The position numbers were made by a program, and so were the translations under genes. The notes under the pieces are model-generated. The model worked only from the letters and a program-made list of their open reading frames with translations, had not been told where the DNA came from and made no database searches. DNA of 64,000 nt, taken from the NCBI RefSeq assembly GCF_000720115.1, contig NZ_JOIR01000040.1:6748-70747 (forward strand), written 5' to 3'. This document shows, piece by piece, positions 1 through 10,720 of this stretch. The stretch is from Streptomyces sp. NRRL F-2580 (GTDB lineage Bacteria; Actinomycetota; Actinomycetes; Streptomycetales; Streptomycetaceae). Each line of letters opens with the position of its first letter. The first letter of the stretch is position 1.

Positions 1-5
1 ACCCC

Positions 6-1280
6 GTGAGCGGGAGCCGACGGGGCCTGGCGATGACGTTGGCGGAGACGTTGGAGGCTGCGGAGGCCGCGGCGCCCGTGGAGTCGCTCGATGTGGTCGC
101 GCGCATGCTCAAGGAGCACCTTGGGGCCGCTTCGGTATCCTTCTTGATCACTGACTTCACTGGCGGTTCGGTCGTACGGCTGGGGGCTGCGGGCAGCGTC
201 GAGACAGATGAGCCGGCCCAGCGCATCCGGCTGCGGGGCACCCTGTACGACGATGTGATCCGCAGCCAGCGACCGCAGGTGGAGGACAGGGGCGACGGCG
301 AGCTGGTGCGGGTCGTCGCCCCGGTGACCAACCGCGGGGATGCCATCGGGCTCCTGGAGCTGTTCCTGCCCGGCGCTCCGGGCGCGGAAGTGATGCGGGA
401 GATCGGTGAGACCGCGCACGCGCTGGCGTACATCGTCATCGCGAACCGGTCCCATACCGATGTGTACCAATGGGGCCGGCGCACCAAGGCGCTGAGTCTG
501 GCCGCGGAGATCCAGCACCGGCTGCTCCCGGCGTCGCTGGCGTGTGAGGCGGCCCAGTTCGCGGTCGCAGGTGCCCTGGAACCGGCCGACCACGTCGGGG
601 GCGACACCTTCGACTACGTGATCGACCGGGATACGGTCCAGCTCTCCGTCACCGACGCCATGGGCCACGACGTCGACGCCGCGCTGCTGGCCACCCTCGT
701 CGTGGGCGCCCTGCGGCGGGCGCGGCGGGCGGGCGTCGACCTCGGGGAGCAGGCCCGCCAGGCTGACCAGGCCATGCGCGATCACGGCCGCAGCGGTTAC
801 GTCACCGGTCAGCTCCTGCGCATCAGCCTGCTCGACGGCCGGACCGAGTTCGTCAACGCCAGGCATCCCTGGCCGCTTCGGATGCGCGACGGGCAGGTAC
901 AAGAGATCGTTCCCGAAATCGATCGACCGTTCGGCCTCAATGTCCATGGATCGTTGGCCGGCACCTACCGGGTGCAGACGCTGGACCTGCGGCCGGGTGA
1001 CCGACTGGTGATGCTGACGGACGGCATGCTGGAGCGCAACGCCGCGAATCTCGACCTGCCGGACCTGATCCTGCGCACCCGCGCCCTGCATCCCCGCGAA
1101 GCCGCCCGAACCCTCATCGGGGCGATCGTGGACGCTGGTAACGGCCATCTGGACGACGATGCGACCGTCATGTGCCTGGACTGGCGCGGCGTCGGCAACT
1201 CCCAGCGTGACGCGGCTACCGGCGCCGACCTCGCCGATGCCTCACGACCGTCGACCGGACAGCTCTACCCGGGCGCGTAG
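6..1280 (+). CDS. GAF/SpoIIE-type PP2C protein phosphatase
   Basis: A 424-residue serine/threonine phosphatase of the SpoIIE/RsbU class. These enzymes dephosphorylate anti-sigma-factor antagonists and so release stress or developmental sigma factors. The N-terminal part (about residues 20-150) looks like a GAF sensor. The C-terminal part (about 195-395) carries the PP2C metal-binding motifs GGDTFDY and DAMGHDVDAA near the front and LTDGMLERN near the back, and ends in a DDDATVMCLD strand typical of RsbU-like domains. The GTG at position 6 is the first start in frame. An ATG at 33 (MTLAETLEAAE) is an alternative, and neither has much visible upstream sequence. No anti-sigma partner gene is adjacent, so its target is unknown. 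The neighbouring stress genes make a sigma-B-type pathway plausible, but that is inference. Confidence 0.85.
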   Translation: MSGSRRGLAMTLAETLEAAEAAAPVESLDVVARMLKEHLGAASVSFLITDFTGGSVVRLGAAGSVETDEPAQRIRLRGTLYDDVIRSQRPQVEDRGDGELVRVVAPVTNRGDAIGLLELFLPGAPGAEVMREIGETAHALAYIVIANRSHTDVYQWGRRTKALSLAAEIQHRLLPASLACEAAQFAVAGALEPADHVGGDTFDYVIDRDTVQLSVTDAMGHDVDAALLATLVVGALRRARRAGVDLGEQARQADQAMRDHGRSGYVTGQLLRISLLDGRTEFVNARHPWPLRMRDGQVQEIVPEIDRPFGLNVHGSLAGTYRVQTLDLRPGDRLVMLTDGMLERNAANLDLPDLILRTRALHPREAARTLIGAIVDAGNGHLDDDATVMCLDWRGVGNSQRDAATGADLADASRPSTGQLYPGA

Positions 1281-1507
1281 GGGGCGGCAGGCTCATCGGG
1301 CGTTGGCTATCCCCGAATCTGTCTTGCGGCCACCGAGTACGCCCCTCGTTCGCCGTCAAATGCGGTGAACGGGCCTAAGACCGTGCGACGGGCAAGTCAT
1401 TGCGTCCAGGCAGTCACGGCTGTCCTCGGGTGCCGGGATGCTCTGAGGGGCCACAGTGGAACGCCCCCGTGCCATCTACACGGGGGCGCCCTGTCTTGTC
1501 GGATGGC
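1281..1507. other. intergenic region with terminator
   Basis: This gap lies between the convergent ends of the phosphatase gene and the DUF3618 gene. It contains one strong hairpin (listed separately) and no credible gene. Confidence 0.6.
1462..1488. terminator. bidirectional hairpin terminator
   Basis: A perfect 10-bp stem, CGCCCCCGTG pairing with CACGGGGGCG around a 7-base loop. It lies between the convergent phosphatase and DUF3618 genes, so it can end transcription from both sides. Confidence 0.75.
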
Positions 1508-2176
1508 CTAGATCGGGGGCCGCTGACCGGCGGAGTTGCCGCGTGCCTCACCGGCTGCTTCCTGCCCGACGTGGCGGAGTTCGTCGGCGGTTTCCCGGCC
1601 GGCGTGCTGCGCGTGCTCGGTCGTGGTGGAGACCGCTTCCTGAGCGGTGCCCTTCACCGATTCGACGGCTTCGGCGACCGGCTCCTTCAGCTCGTCGCGG
1701 ACCTCCTCGGCGGCGTGCATGGCGGTCTGCTTGACCGGTTCCAGCAGCTCATCGGAGTGCTCGCGCAGTTGCTGCCCCGCGCGCTCCTCGACCTCGGTGG
1801 TCGGCAGGAGGGCGGCTGCGAGCATGCCGGCGCCGAAGGCCATCAGCCCTGCGGCGAGCGGGCTGCCCTGCGTCTGGCGCTTGATCTGCGCCGGGGCCTG
1901 CTGAGCGCCCTCCTGCACGCTTCCTGCGATCTGCTGGGCCGTCTCCGTCACGCTGTCCGCCGCTTGGTGGATGCCTCCGGAGGTTCCGTGCGCAGCATCC
2001 TGTGCTGTGCCCATGACTCGCTCCTTCACTCCGCTCGCCCGATGGCGCATCGAGTCGACTTTGCGCTGGGCTACCTTGCTCGGGGTCATCCTGTCCGCCA
2101 GGAGGTCGACGTTGCGCGCGAGGTGCGCGCGCCGGTATTCCACATCGGTCCTCAGCTCGTCGGGTGTCGTGCCCAT
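1508..2176 (-). CDS. DUF3618 domain-containing protein
   Basis: A 222-residue protein. Its first 50 residues (MGTTPDELRTDVEYRRAHL onward) match the DUF3618 pattern found in actinobacterial envelope proteins. A hydrophobic stretch follows near residues 105-125 (LAAGLMAFGAGMLAAALLP), then a long amphipathic, Glu/Ala-rich tail likely to form coiled coil. I chose the ATG at 2176 because an AAGGAGGA ribosome site stands just upstream and the DUF3618 motif begins there. The start lies 25 bp inside the end of the holin-like gene, so the two are translationally coupled. It is the last gene of a three-gene operon. The family has no established biochemical role; anchoring or spacing at the membrane under stress is inference. 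Confidence 0.8.
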   Translation of the reverse strand: MGTTPDELRTDVEYRRAHLARNVDLLADRMTPSKVAQRKVDSMRHRASGVKERVMGTAQDAAHGTSGGIHQAADSVTETAQQIAGSVQEGAQQAPAQIKRQTQGSPLAAGLMAFGAGMLAAALLPTTEVEERAGQQLREHSDELLEPVKQTAMHAAEEVRDELKEPVAEAVESVKGTAQEAVSTTTEHAQHAGRETADELRHVGQEAAGEARGNSAGQRPPI

Positions 2177-2601
2177 CGCGCGTCCTCCTTCAAGGTCTCC
2201 ACGGTCTGTTCGGGCTTGAGGTTCACGGTGCGCAGGCGCTTGCGGCCCATCACGTAGAGCACCCCGCCCACGATGGCCCACAGCGCGGTGACGATCAGGG
2301 CCGCCCAGGCCGGGTCCATCAGATTGGCGAGGGCGAAGACGACGGTCAGGCTGGCGAAGAGGAGCACGACGTGTCCGGCGTAGCCCGCTCCGCCCAGCAT
2401 GCCGACCGCCTTGCCCGCCTTGGCGGACTCCTGCTTGATCTCGGCCTTCGCCAGTTCGATCTCGGTGCGGACCAGTTGGGACACGTCCTGACCGATCTCG
2501 CCGATCAGATCACCGATCGAGGCATCGGACGGCATTGACGGCGGGGGCGGGGGCGGGGGTGGAGCCGGGGCCGTCGGTCGCTCGTGGGAGGAGAGGGCCA
2601 T
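2152..2601 (-). CDS. phage holin family protein (DUF1469-like membrane protein)
   Basis: A 149-residue membrane protein of the Phage_holin_3_6 / DUF1469 type, common in actinobacterial stress operons and despite its name not a phage lysis protein. A proline-rich N-terminus (ten prolines between residues 13 and 22) leads to an amphipathic helix (SQLVRTEIELAKAEIKQE) and then two hydrophobic helices at about 75-98 and 102-120. A GGAGGG ribosome site precedes the ATG. It starts 2 bp after the stop of the LEA-like gene and overlaps DUF3618 by 25 bp, so the three are one operon. The partners are also amphipathic, suggesting they act together at the membrane (inference). Confidence 0.82.
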   Translation of the reverse strand: MALSSHERPTAPAPPPPPPPPSMPSDASIGDLIGEIGQDVSQLVRTEIELAKAEIKQESAKAGKAVGMLGGAGYAGHVVLLFASLTVVFALANLMDPAWAALIVTALWAIVGGVLYVMGRKRLRTVNLKPEQTVETLKEDARWARHPTS

Positions 2602-2603
2602 GC

Positions 2604-3365
2604 TCAGATCCCTCCCCCGGGCCGCTGCCCGCCGCCGGTGGGCGGCTCGCTCGCCGGCGGATAGGCCGGCGGGGCAGGGGTGACCTGTGGCCGCTGAGAC
2701 TGCCCGTCGGGGTCGGGAGGATCCCCGATGCCGGCGGGTACACCGCTGCGGCCGGGGTGGGATCCCGCCACCGGTCCTGTGTCACCCGAAGAGGCGGGCA
2801 GCCGGGTGGTGGAAGAGGCGTTGGTACGGTCGGCGCGGGCTGCCGAGGGGGTGCCGGCAGACCCGGCCGCGCTGACGCTCTTCCCGGCCCGTGCAACGAC
2901 GAAGCCCGCGAGGGCCGCGCCCGCCAGGAAGACTCCCGGGCGGCGGCGGGCGAAACTCTGCAAGTCGCCAACCAGCCCCTCGGGGCCTCGCTTCTCGACA
3001 TGGGCGGCGATCTGCTGCCCGCCGTCGGCTATCTGCCGGGCGACGTCCGCCATGGTGGAGTCGGGCTTGCCATTCTCGCCGAGTTCCCGTAGCTCCTGGG
3101 ACAGCCGGCGTACGTTCTCCGCCAGCCTTTGCGTCTGGGTCTGCGCCTGGTCCGTCAGTTGGGTGCGCAGTTCCCCCACGAGGTCCCGAGCCTGCGCGGT
3201 GGCCTCGCCGACGACATTGGCCGCCTGGTCCTTGGCCGTGCCGCCCACCTCGGCGGCCTTGTTGCCGACCAGCGAAGCGCTCTCGCTGGCCTTTTCCTGC
3301 ACCGTGTGCGCTACGGCCGTCGTGTTGCTCTCGTCCTGACGGCGCGCATTCTGGAAGTCACTCAA
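2604..3365 (-). CDS. LEA/apolipoprotein-like alanine-rich protein, first gene of stress operon
   Basis: A 253-residue protein with no catalytic motif that I recognise. Residues 1-120 form a long Ala/Gln/Glu-rich amphipathic region with repeated eleven-residue-like phasing (EKASESASLVGNKAAEVGG), as in late-embryogenesis-abundant and apolipoprotein-like proteins. A short hydrophobic segment follows at about 147-160 (GVFLAGAALAGFVVAR), then a low-complexity Pro/Gly/Ser tail. The start is a TTG with a strong GAGGAGGAG ribosome site. It is the first of three tightly packed genes with the holin-like and DUF3618 proteins. A role in membrane or envelope protection under desiccation or osmotic stress fits the composition but is inference. 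Confidence 0.7.
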   Translation of the reverse strand: MSDFQNARRQDESNTTAVAHTVQEKASESASLVGNKAAEVGGTAKDQAANVVGEATAQARDLVGELRTQLTDQAQTQTQRLAENVRRLSQELRELGENGKPDSTMADVARQIADGGQQIAAHVEKRGPEGLVGDLQSFARRRPGVFLAGAALAGFVVARAGKSVSAAGSAGTPSAARADRTNASSTTRLPASSGDTGPVAGSHPGRSGVPAGIGDPPDPDGQSQRPQVTPAPPAYPPASEPPTGGGQRPGGGI

Positions 3366-3917
3366 GGCTCCTCCTCATGAATGGCGATCGTGCGTTCAGG
3401 AGGCGCCTGCCCGCCTTTCGAGGTCTCACCCCGATCGGCGCAGAGGATGCCATTTCGCTCAGCTGCTGGTCGGCGCGTGCGATACGAGCTGTGCGGTGGC
3501 CTGTCCCTGCCGGCCCGCATTGGCGTGGTACTCCTCGCGGGCTTCCACGGACGTGTGAAAGATCAGCCGTGCTCTTTCGTGCGCCGGCCGCAGTCCGTAC
3601 GCCGAACGGTGTCGCGCAGGTCGAGGAAGCAGGAGGGGTCAGACGGAGTTTTCAGGGCGCGACCAGGGCTGAGCGCCTCGCACAGGGCACGGCACGGGCC
3701 AGGTAGGCGGCTGCTGCGTCGTCGGTGCAAGGTCCAGGAGAGCCGGGTCCCTCAGCACGGGCATGCCGGCGGTCAGCGGGCCGGTCTGGTCGGACGCCGG
3801 TCAGCGGGTCTCGCCGTCTTGGGCGTCGGTCACAGGTCCGGACAGGCTAGTCCCCGTTTCCGAACGCATGGTCTCGGGTCACAGGTGTAGGGCCTGTCCC
3901 CTGTGTCTGGAGATGTG
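3366..3917. other. divergent intergenic region between stress operon and catalase
   Basis: About 550 bp with no convincing gene. A 169-codon plus-strand frame (3381-3890) is open but Arg/Ser-rich, has no family signature and no good ribosome site, so I treat it as chance. The region must hold the promoters of the LEA-like operon (leftward) and of the catalase (rightward); a possible stress promoter is listed at 3856-3881. Confidence 0.5.
3856..3881 (+). promoter_or_regulatory. candidate sigma-B-like stress promoter of the catalase gene
   Basis: GTTT, a 16-base spacer, then GGGTCA, 37 bp upstream of the catalase ATG. This resembles the Streptomyces sigma-B pattern GNNT-N14-16-GGGTAY but differs in the last two bases. 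Weak evidence on its own. Confidence 0.3.
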
Positions 3918-6056
<2,139 letters not shown>

Positions 6057-6064
6057 GACCCCGT

Positions 6065-6106
6065 CCCCGCCGCGGACGCACCCTCTCGGGAGCGACCGCG
6101 GCGGGG
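6065..6106 (+). terminator. terminator after catalase gene
   Basis: A perfect 11-bp stem, CCCCGCCGCGG with CCGCGGCGGGG, and a 20-base loop, starting 9 bp after the catalase stop codon. There is no T-run, as is usual in Streptomyces. Confidence 0.75.
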
Positions 6107-6349
6107 AGATGCCTGAGTCGGAGGTACGGCCTGGAGCAGCTCGGCGTGGTTGCTCAGCGGTCGAGCACGTGCGCACCGTCCCGCCCGGAGGCGGGGGGTG
6201 CTGCCGACAGGGGCGGGAGGCGGCGCGTGTGACGGCTGCCGCTCTGCCCACAGTCGGCAGCGCTACGGGGCCAGGAGCAGCGAAACCCCAGCGCTCCTCC
6301 AAGCTCTGTCTTGCATACGCCTGGGCTCGCGACCCTGGGGATTGGGTTG

Positions 6350-6823
6350 TCAGCGCGTTCCGGGCATGGGACGACGCGTTCCGGGGTCGCGGCGGTTGGT
6401 GCCGTCGTCACGGGCCGCGGAGGCCGCGGCGAGGGCGAGGAGGGTGGCGATGACGCCGGTGATGAGGTTGCTGGTGATCGACCGGGTGTGGGCGACGTCG
6501 CCGGCGACGACCCAGGGGGCGACGCAGGTCCAGATGCCGATGGCGGCCGCGGCCCAGGCCATCGAGTGGGTTCGCTCGTAGGAGTTGCCGAGACCGCCGA
6601 GCAGGAGCATGTAGGCGATACCGGCGATGAGGTTGGTGACGGCCAGAGTGGTGAAGCCGTTGAAGCCGACTATCCAGGGGGATGCGGCGAGGTAGAGGCC
6701 CGTGAGCAGGGCAAGGGCTTCGACCATCTGGGCGCGGGGCGTGGCGGCCGCGCGGTCGTGCCGGGCACGCAGCTCCACCAGGTCGGGGTGCTCTTCGATG
6801 GGTGCGCGATGGGTTGACGCCAT
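6350..6823 (-). CDS. SPW repeat membrane protein
   Basis: A 157-residue membrane protein of the SPW-repeat family. The signature appears as ASPWIVGF (about residues 57-64), with a degenerate second copy, VAPWVVAG, in the other half, each within a pair of hydrophobic helices, four in total. A charged cytoplasmic N-terminus (RAPIEEHPDLVELRARHD) precedes them. The ATG at 6823 follows a GGAGG ribosome site. The function of the family is unknown. It sits between the catalase and a GlsB-type gene, and a sigma-B-like promoter can be drawn upstream, so stress induction is likely (inference). Confidence 0.85.
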   Translation of the reverse strand: MASTHRAPIEEHPDLVELRARHDRAAATPRAQMVEALALLTGLYLAASPWIVGFNGFTTLAVTNLIAGIAYMLLLGGLGNSYERTHSMAWAAAAIGIWTCVAPWVVAGDVAHTRSITSNLITGVIATLLALAAASAARDDGTNRRDPGTRRPMPGTR

Positions 6824-6856
6824 GATGACCTCCAGAGAAGGAGTGGTGACCCGCAT

Positions 6857-6880
6857 CTACCCATAAATAGGACATAAACC
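6857..6880 (-). promoter_or_regulatory. candidate sigma-B-like promoter of the SPW gene
   Basis: On the minus strand, GGTT, a 14-base spacer, then GGGTAG, about 34 bp upstream of the SPW start. This matches GNNT-N14-16-GGGTAY in all but the last base. Confidence 0.4.
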
Positions 6881-6890
6881 CTGCGCTCAG

Positions 6891-6926
6891 CGGAACGGCT
6901 CCGCCCTCGGGGGGGGAGCCGTTCCG
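6891..6926 (-). terminator. terminator after the GlsB-type gene
   Basis: A perfect 12-bp stem, CGGAACGGCTCC with GGAGCCGTTCCG, and a 12-base loop. It lies 22 bp beyond the stop of the GlsB-type gene and just before the SPW promoter, insulating the two leftward genes. Confidence 0.8.
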
Positions 6927-6947
6927 TCTGGGACAGAGCCGGGCCGC

Positions 6948-7226
6948 TCAGGCGCGACGGTGGTTTCGCTTGTTGCCCGTGACCAGTCGGTAGACGACGA
7001 GGAGAATCACGGAGCCGATGATGGCGGCGATCCAAGTGGAGAGATCGAAGAAGCCGTCGATGGAGTCGACGCCGAAGATGACCTTGCCCAGCCAGCCGCC
7101 GAGCAGGCCGCCCGCGATGCCGATCAGCATGGTGATGATGATCCCGCCCGGGTCCTTGCCGGGCATCAGCGCCTTGGCGATGAGGCCCGCGAGCAATCCG
7201 ATCAAGATCCAAGCGATGATGCCCAT
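6948..7226 (-). CDS. GlsB/YeaQ/YmgE family stress response membrane protein
   Basis: A 92-residue, three-helix membrane protein. The start MGIIAWILIGLLAGLIAK, the central glycine-rich helix (GIAGGLLGGWLG) and the last helix (AAIIGSVILLVVYRL) fit the transglycosylase-associated / GlsB family over its full usual length. Members are induced by envelope or acid stress in several bacteria, and GlsB anchors Asp23 in staphylococci; no Asp23 partner is adjacent here. A GGTAGGAGGAG ribosome site supports the ATG. The gene is monocistronic, with its own terminator. Confidence 0.9.
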   Translation of the reverse strand: MGIIAWILIGLLAGLIAKALMPGKDPGGIIITMLIGIAGGLLGGWLGKVIFGVDSIDGFFDLSTWIAAIIGSVILLVVYRLVTGNKRNHRRA

Positions 7227-7353
7227 GCGCTCCTCCTACCTCGATGAATAAAGTCGGTGTTAACGCTCGTCTTCACCGCTCCGAGACTTCCAAACGCCGG
7301 GACCTCTTGATCATTCGCCAGCGGCCAGGACGGCTCGTCGACTCGTCGACTGG

Positions 7354-8159
7354 TTGCCACGCACCTCGATCCCGGCATCGTTCCCGTTGGTCCGCGCTGA
7401 AGCGGACACCGCCGCCGTTGCCCGCGGTCGCCTGTTCCACGTCTCCTACACGGTCGAGGACACCTGGCAGCTGCTGAAGCGGCACGGCTGGTCGTGGCAG
7501 CAGCCCACCCGGCGGGCTATCGAGCGTGACGACGAGGCAGTTGAGGTCTGGAGGAAGGAGGCCTGGCCGCGGGTAAGAGCACCGCGGCGGAGGGCGGAGC
7601 CCGGATCGTCTTCGAGGACGAGGCCGGGCAGTCGATGACTCCGCCGCGTGCCAGAACCTGGGGCCGGATCGGCCAAACCCCCGTCGTTCGAGTGCGGGGC
7701 CGGGGCTCCGGACGGGTGTCGATGGCGGGCATGACCTGATACAAACCCGGCCAGCGGTCCCGGCTGATCTATTCGAGCCGCGAGTACCGGGGCCGCAAGG
7801 ACGAACCGAAGGGCTTCGGATGGCGGGACTTCCGTGACCTGATCGTCCGCGCCCGTATCCAGCTCGGTGGCCCGATCGTGCGGGTCTGGGACAACGTCCG
7901 GCTCCACCTGACGGCGGGCATGCGGGAGTTCATCGACGCGAACGCCGAGTGGCTCACCGCGTTCCAGCTGCCCACCTATGCTCCCGATCTGAACCCGCAG
8001 AAGGGCATCTGGTCGCTGGTCAAGCGCGACCTCGGCAACCTCGCCGCGGCGGACCTGGGCCAGATCGCCTGGACCGTGAAGCACCGGCTCAAACGGATTC
8101 AGTACCGCCCGGACCTGGTCGACGGCTGCCTCACCGGAACCGGCCTCACCCTCGTGTGA
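7354..8159 (+). pseudogene. IS630-family transposase, decayed
   Basis: Remnant of an IS630 (DDE_3) transposase. The winged-helix part (RLFHVSYTVEDTWQLLKRHG) is read in one frame to about 7590. The catalytic part continues in another frame from FEDEAGQSM (7611), so there is a -1 shift. A TGA at 7737-7739 interrupts it. The second acidic motif, VRVWDNVRLHLT, is kept, but the final motif reads LNPQKGIWSLVK, with lysine where IS630 enzymes have glutamate. The first 100 or so residues and clear terminal inverted repeats are missing. The element cannot move by itself. A -1 shift can be programmed in IS630 elements, but the stop codon and lost glutamate show real decay. Confidence 0.85.
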
Positions 8160-8200
8160 AAGCCGAGACCGCATCGGATCAGCGCGACCGGAGCCGGTCG

Positions 8201-8644
8201 TCATCCCGGAGTAGCCGTTGCCGCTGACTCGGGCGGATAGAGGTCGAGCACGATGTCAAGCCCCAGCGCGCCGACCTCCGCCAACAGGCCGGCCGGCAGG
8301 ACACAGCATCCCTGGCCGCTCTCGCTGCCAAAGCCAAGAAGCAGCTCCAGGTCACAGTCGGCGGACAGGTGCACCAGCTCCTCGCGACACCTGTCGACGA
8401 GTCCGACCAGCGCTCGGACGTGATCCGCAAGCTCGCTGTCGTTGCACAGTCCGCTCCGTCGGATCCAGACACTGCTCTGCCGTCGAGCACTGGACGGATT
8501 GCGAGGACTCATCAGGCTGCCCCGCTCGAACTGCTCGTCGGCTGTGATCCCCAGGCGAACCGAGATCCCGCTGGCGCTGACCGCGCGGCTCGTGATCCGG
8601 ATCGATCCGGCCGACCACTTCGTGACCGGCGCAACCGGCTGCAT
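8201..8644 (-). CDS. DUF4279 domain-containing protein
   Basis: A 147-residue protein. The beta-rich N-terminus (SISGISVRLGI-like, read here as SASGISVRLGITADEQFERG), the central SSVWIRRSGL and the end GLDIVLDLYPPE fit the DUF4279 pattern. The function is unknown; relatives often occur near phage, toxin or immunity genes. I chose the ATG at 8644 because the family domain starts right after it; an AGAGGA ribosome site lies upstream. It stands alone among mobile-element debris between the IS630 remnant and an MFS gene, so it may have been carried in by transfer. Confidence 0.7.
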   Translation of the reverse strand: MQPVAPVTKWSAGSIRITSRAVSASGISVRLGITADEQFERGSLMSPRNPSSARRQSSVWIRRSGLCNDSELADHVRALVGLVDRCREELVHLSADCDLELLLGFGSESGQGCCVLPAGLLAEVGALGLDIVLDLYPPESAATATPG

Positions 8645-8886
8645 CGTCAAGTCCTCTGGCACGTACTCACGATCGCAGGCCGGCCCGCAGCACGCGAACG
8701 TATTCCTCGGGCTCCCACATGCGCGGTCCACAAGAGCGACATCACGAGTTCGAGTTCAGTAGCCGGACTGCGAGGTTTTCGACCTGCCACGCCGTCCAGG
8801 TCGTCTCTTTCGGATCTTGTCGGCCGAGCCCGCGGTGTCTGGTGCCGTGCATGGCAAGGCGAAGGGGCGTGCCGCGTACTGGACAC

Positions 8887-10503
8887 CTAGGGCTGTGTCG
8901 AGCGGGGCTGGGTCGTCGGGATGCGGTGGGTGAAGAACATCGCGAGCAGGGCAGCGAGGGCGAGGATGGCGAGCGCGGCCTGGAGGCCGTCGAGTCGTGC
9001 CGCGGCGTTCGCGTCCAGCGCGCCCTGGGCCACCTCGCTGCTGGTGCCGGCTTCGTCGAGGGCCGTCTTGAGCTGCGCGTCCGACAGGAACTGTGCGCCG
9101 CTTTGGATCTTGACGGTCGCCTGGCTCTTGACGCTGTCCGGGATCCCCGGATTCTGCTCGACGGTGGTCAGGAAGGAGGAGGCGAGCGCGGCGATCATGA
9201 CCGATCCGGCGAGTGCCGTACCGATCGAGGCACCCAGGTTGGTGACGGCGTTCTGGACGCCGCCGACCTCCGCGCTCTTCTCTTCCGGCACCGCGGACAC
9301 GGTGACCGACCCCAGCTGGGACGCCAGCGCGCCCATCCCGAGCCCGATCAGCAGGAGCGGGACGGTGACGACCTCCGCACCGGCGCCGGCATCGAGCGCG
9401 GCCATCAGTACGACCGCGCCCGCGAGCAGCGCGAGGACCCCCAGCCGTACCACCCGCCGCGGAGAGACGTCCGGGAGGAAGCGGGGGATCAGGACCGCGG
9501 CCGCCAGCAGTGTCACCGACAGCGGCAGCAGACGGGCACCGGTCTGCAGTGCGGACAGGCCGAGGGCGACCGACAGGTAGAGCGGTACGACGAAGAACAC
9601 GCCCATCTGCACCAGGTACTGGAAGAAGAACATGGTCAGCCCGCCGGTGAGCTGCTTGTTCTGCAGCAGCGCCGGGTCGATGAGCGGGTCCCTGCCCCGT
9701 TCCGCGAGACGGGCCTCCCAGCGCAGGAAGACCCAGATCAGCAGCAGACCTGCCAGCATCAGCCACACGACCAGGGAGATCCCGAGCCACGAGGGCGCGT
9801 CGGGCTTCGGCTGGAACCACCCCCATTCGTCGGAGCGGAGCACCCCGTAGACGAAGAGTCCGAGCCCGAGCGCGGACAGCACGGCGCCGACGAGATCGAT
9901 GCGCTTGCGTTCGCCGACCGGGGCGTCGGCGATGCGGCGGGCCAGCACGAGGATGCCGAGCACCACCAGCACCTCACCGGCGAAGACCCACCGCCAGGAG
10001 AAGTACGTCGTCGCCACACCGCCGATGAGCGGCCCGACCGCGATCGCCACCGCTCCTGCCGCCGCGACGAGTCCGTAGGCGGCGGGGCGGCGTTCAGGGA
10101 CGAAGTTGCCGGCCACCAGCGCCACGATCGCGGGCAGGATGAGCGCCGCCCCGAGGCCTTCAAGGAGCGCCCAGCCGAGCAGGAGTACCGGCAGGTTCGG
10201 TGCGAGGGCCGTGGTGAGGGAGCCGGCCCCGTAGATGCAGCAGCCGATCAGGAACGCGCGTTTGCGGCCGATCAGCGCCCCGACCTTGCCGCCGGGAATC
10301 ATGAACATCGCCATCACGAGGGTGTAGGCGGTGATCGCGCCCTGGATGCCCGACACCGTCGTGCCCACGTCCTCGGCCACCGTCGCGATCGAGACGTTCA
10401 TGACCGAGCTGTCGAGAGCCATCAGGAACTGGCCGGCCGAGAGCGTCAGCAAGACGACCCGCGCTTTCGCCGAACTCTCGACAGAGCCTGTCCTTGATGC
10501 CAT
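8887..10503 (-). CDS. MFS transporter, DHA2 family (14 TM drug exporter)
   Basis: A proton-driven exporter of about 538 residues with 14 predicted helices, as in the DHA2 (QacA/EmrB-like) group. Motif D-like LDSSVMNVSIATVAEDV lies in helix 1, motif A (GKVGALIGRKRAF) after helix 2, and motif C (AVGPLIGGV) in helix 5. A periplasmic loop rich in charged and polar residues (about 420-490) precedes the last helix. I prefer the ATG at 10503; an in-frame start at 10578 has no ribosome site. No regulator is adjacent. The substrate cannot be deduced from sequence. Confidence 0.88.
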   Translation of the reverse strand: MASRTGSVESSAKARVVLLTLSAGQFLMALDSSVMNVSIATVAEDVGTTVSGIQGAITAYTLVMAMFMIPGGKVGALIGRKRAFLIGCCIYGAGSLTTALAPNLPVLLLGWALLEGLGAALILPAIVALVAGNFVPERRPAAYGLVAAAGAVAIAVGPLIGGVATTYFSWRWVFAGEVLVVLGILVLARRIADAPVGERKRIDLVGAVLSALGLGLFVYGVLRSDEWGWFQPKPDAPSWLGISLVVWLMLAGLLLIWVFLRWEARLAERGRDPLIDPALLQNKQLTGGLTMFFFQYLVQMGVFFVVPLYLSVALGLSALQTGARLLPLSVTLLAAAVLIPRFLPDVSPRRVVRLGVLALLAGAVVLMAALDAGAGAEVVTVPLLLIGLGMGALASQLGSVTVSAVPEEKSAEVGGVQNAVTNLGASIGTALAGSVMIAALASSFLTTVEQNPGIPDSVKSQATVKIQSGAQFLSDAQLKTALDEAGTSSEVAQGALDANAAARLDGLQAALAILALAALLAMFFTHRIPTTQPRSTQP

Positions 10504-10720
10504 GGGCGCGATCGTCCCAGCAAACCCGGCGGACAAACCCGCGACCCGCCACAGACCAACCGATTGGCGGACTGTCATGGTTCATGCAGAACAACCCCGA
10601 CGTTCTCCTCCCGAGCACGTGCGGGAACCGTCGTGTCGGTACTGGGGCGAACCATCCAAACTGTCAGCGTCGGCATCCGAGGAGTCCCAGGCGCATGGCG
10701 TCCAAGACGCTCGCCCGAGG

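Noticed and set aside
2152..2601. Phage holin or lysis module
   Set aside because: The protein belongs to a chromosomal holin-like membrane family and sits in a stress operon; no endolysin or phage structural genes are near.
3381..3890. 169-codon plus-strand frame upstream of the catalase gene
   Set aside because: Arg/Ser-rich, no ribosome site and no recognisable family; better explained as a promoter region.
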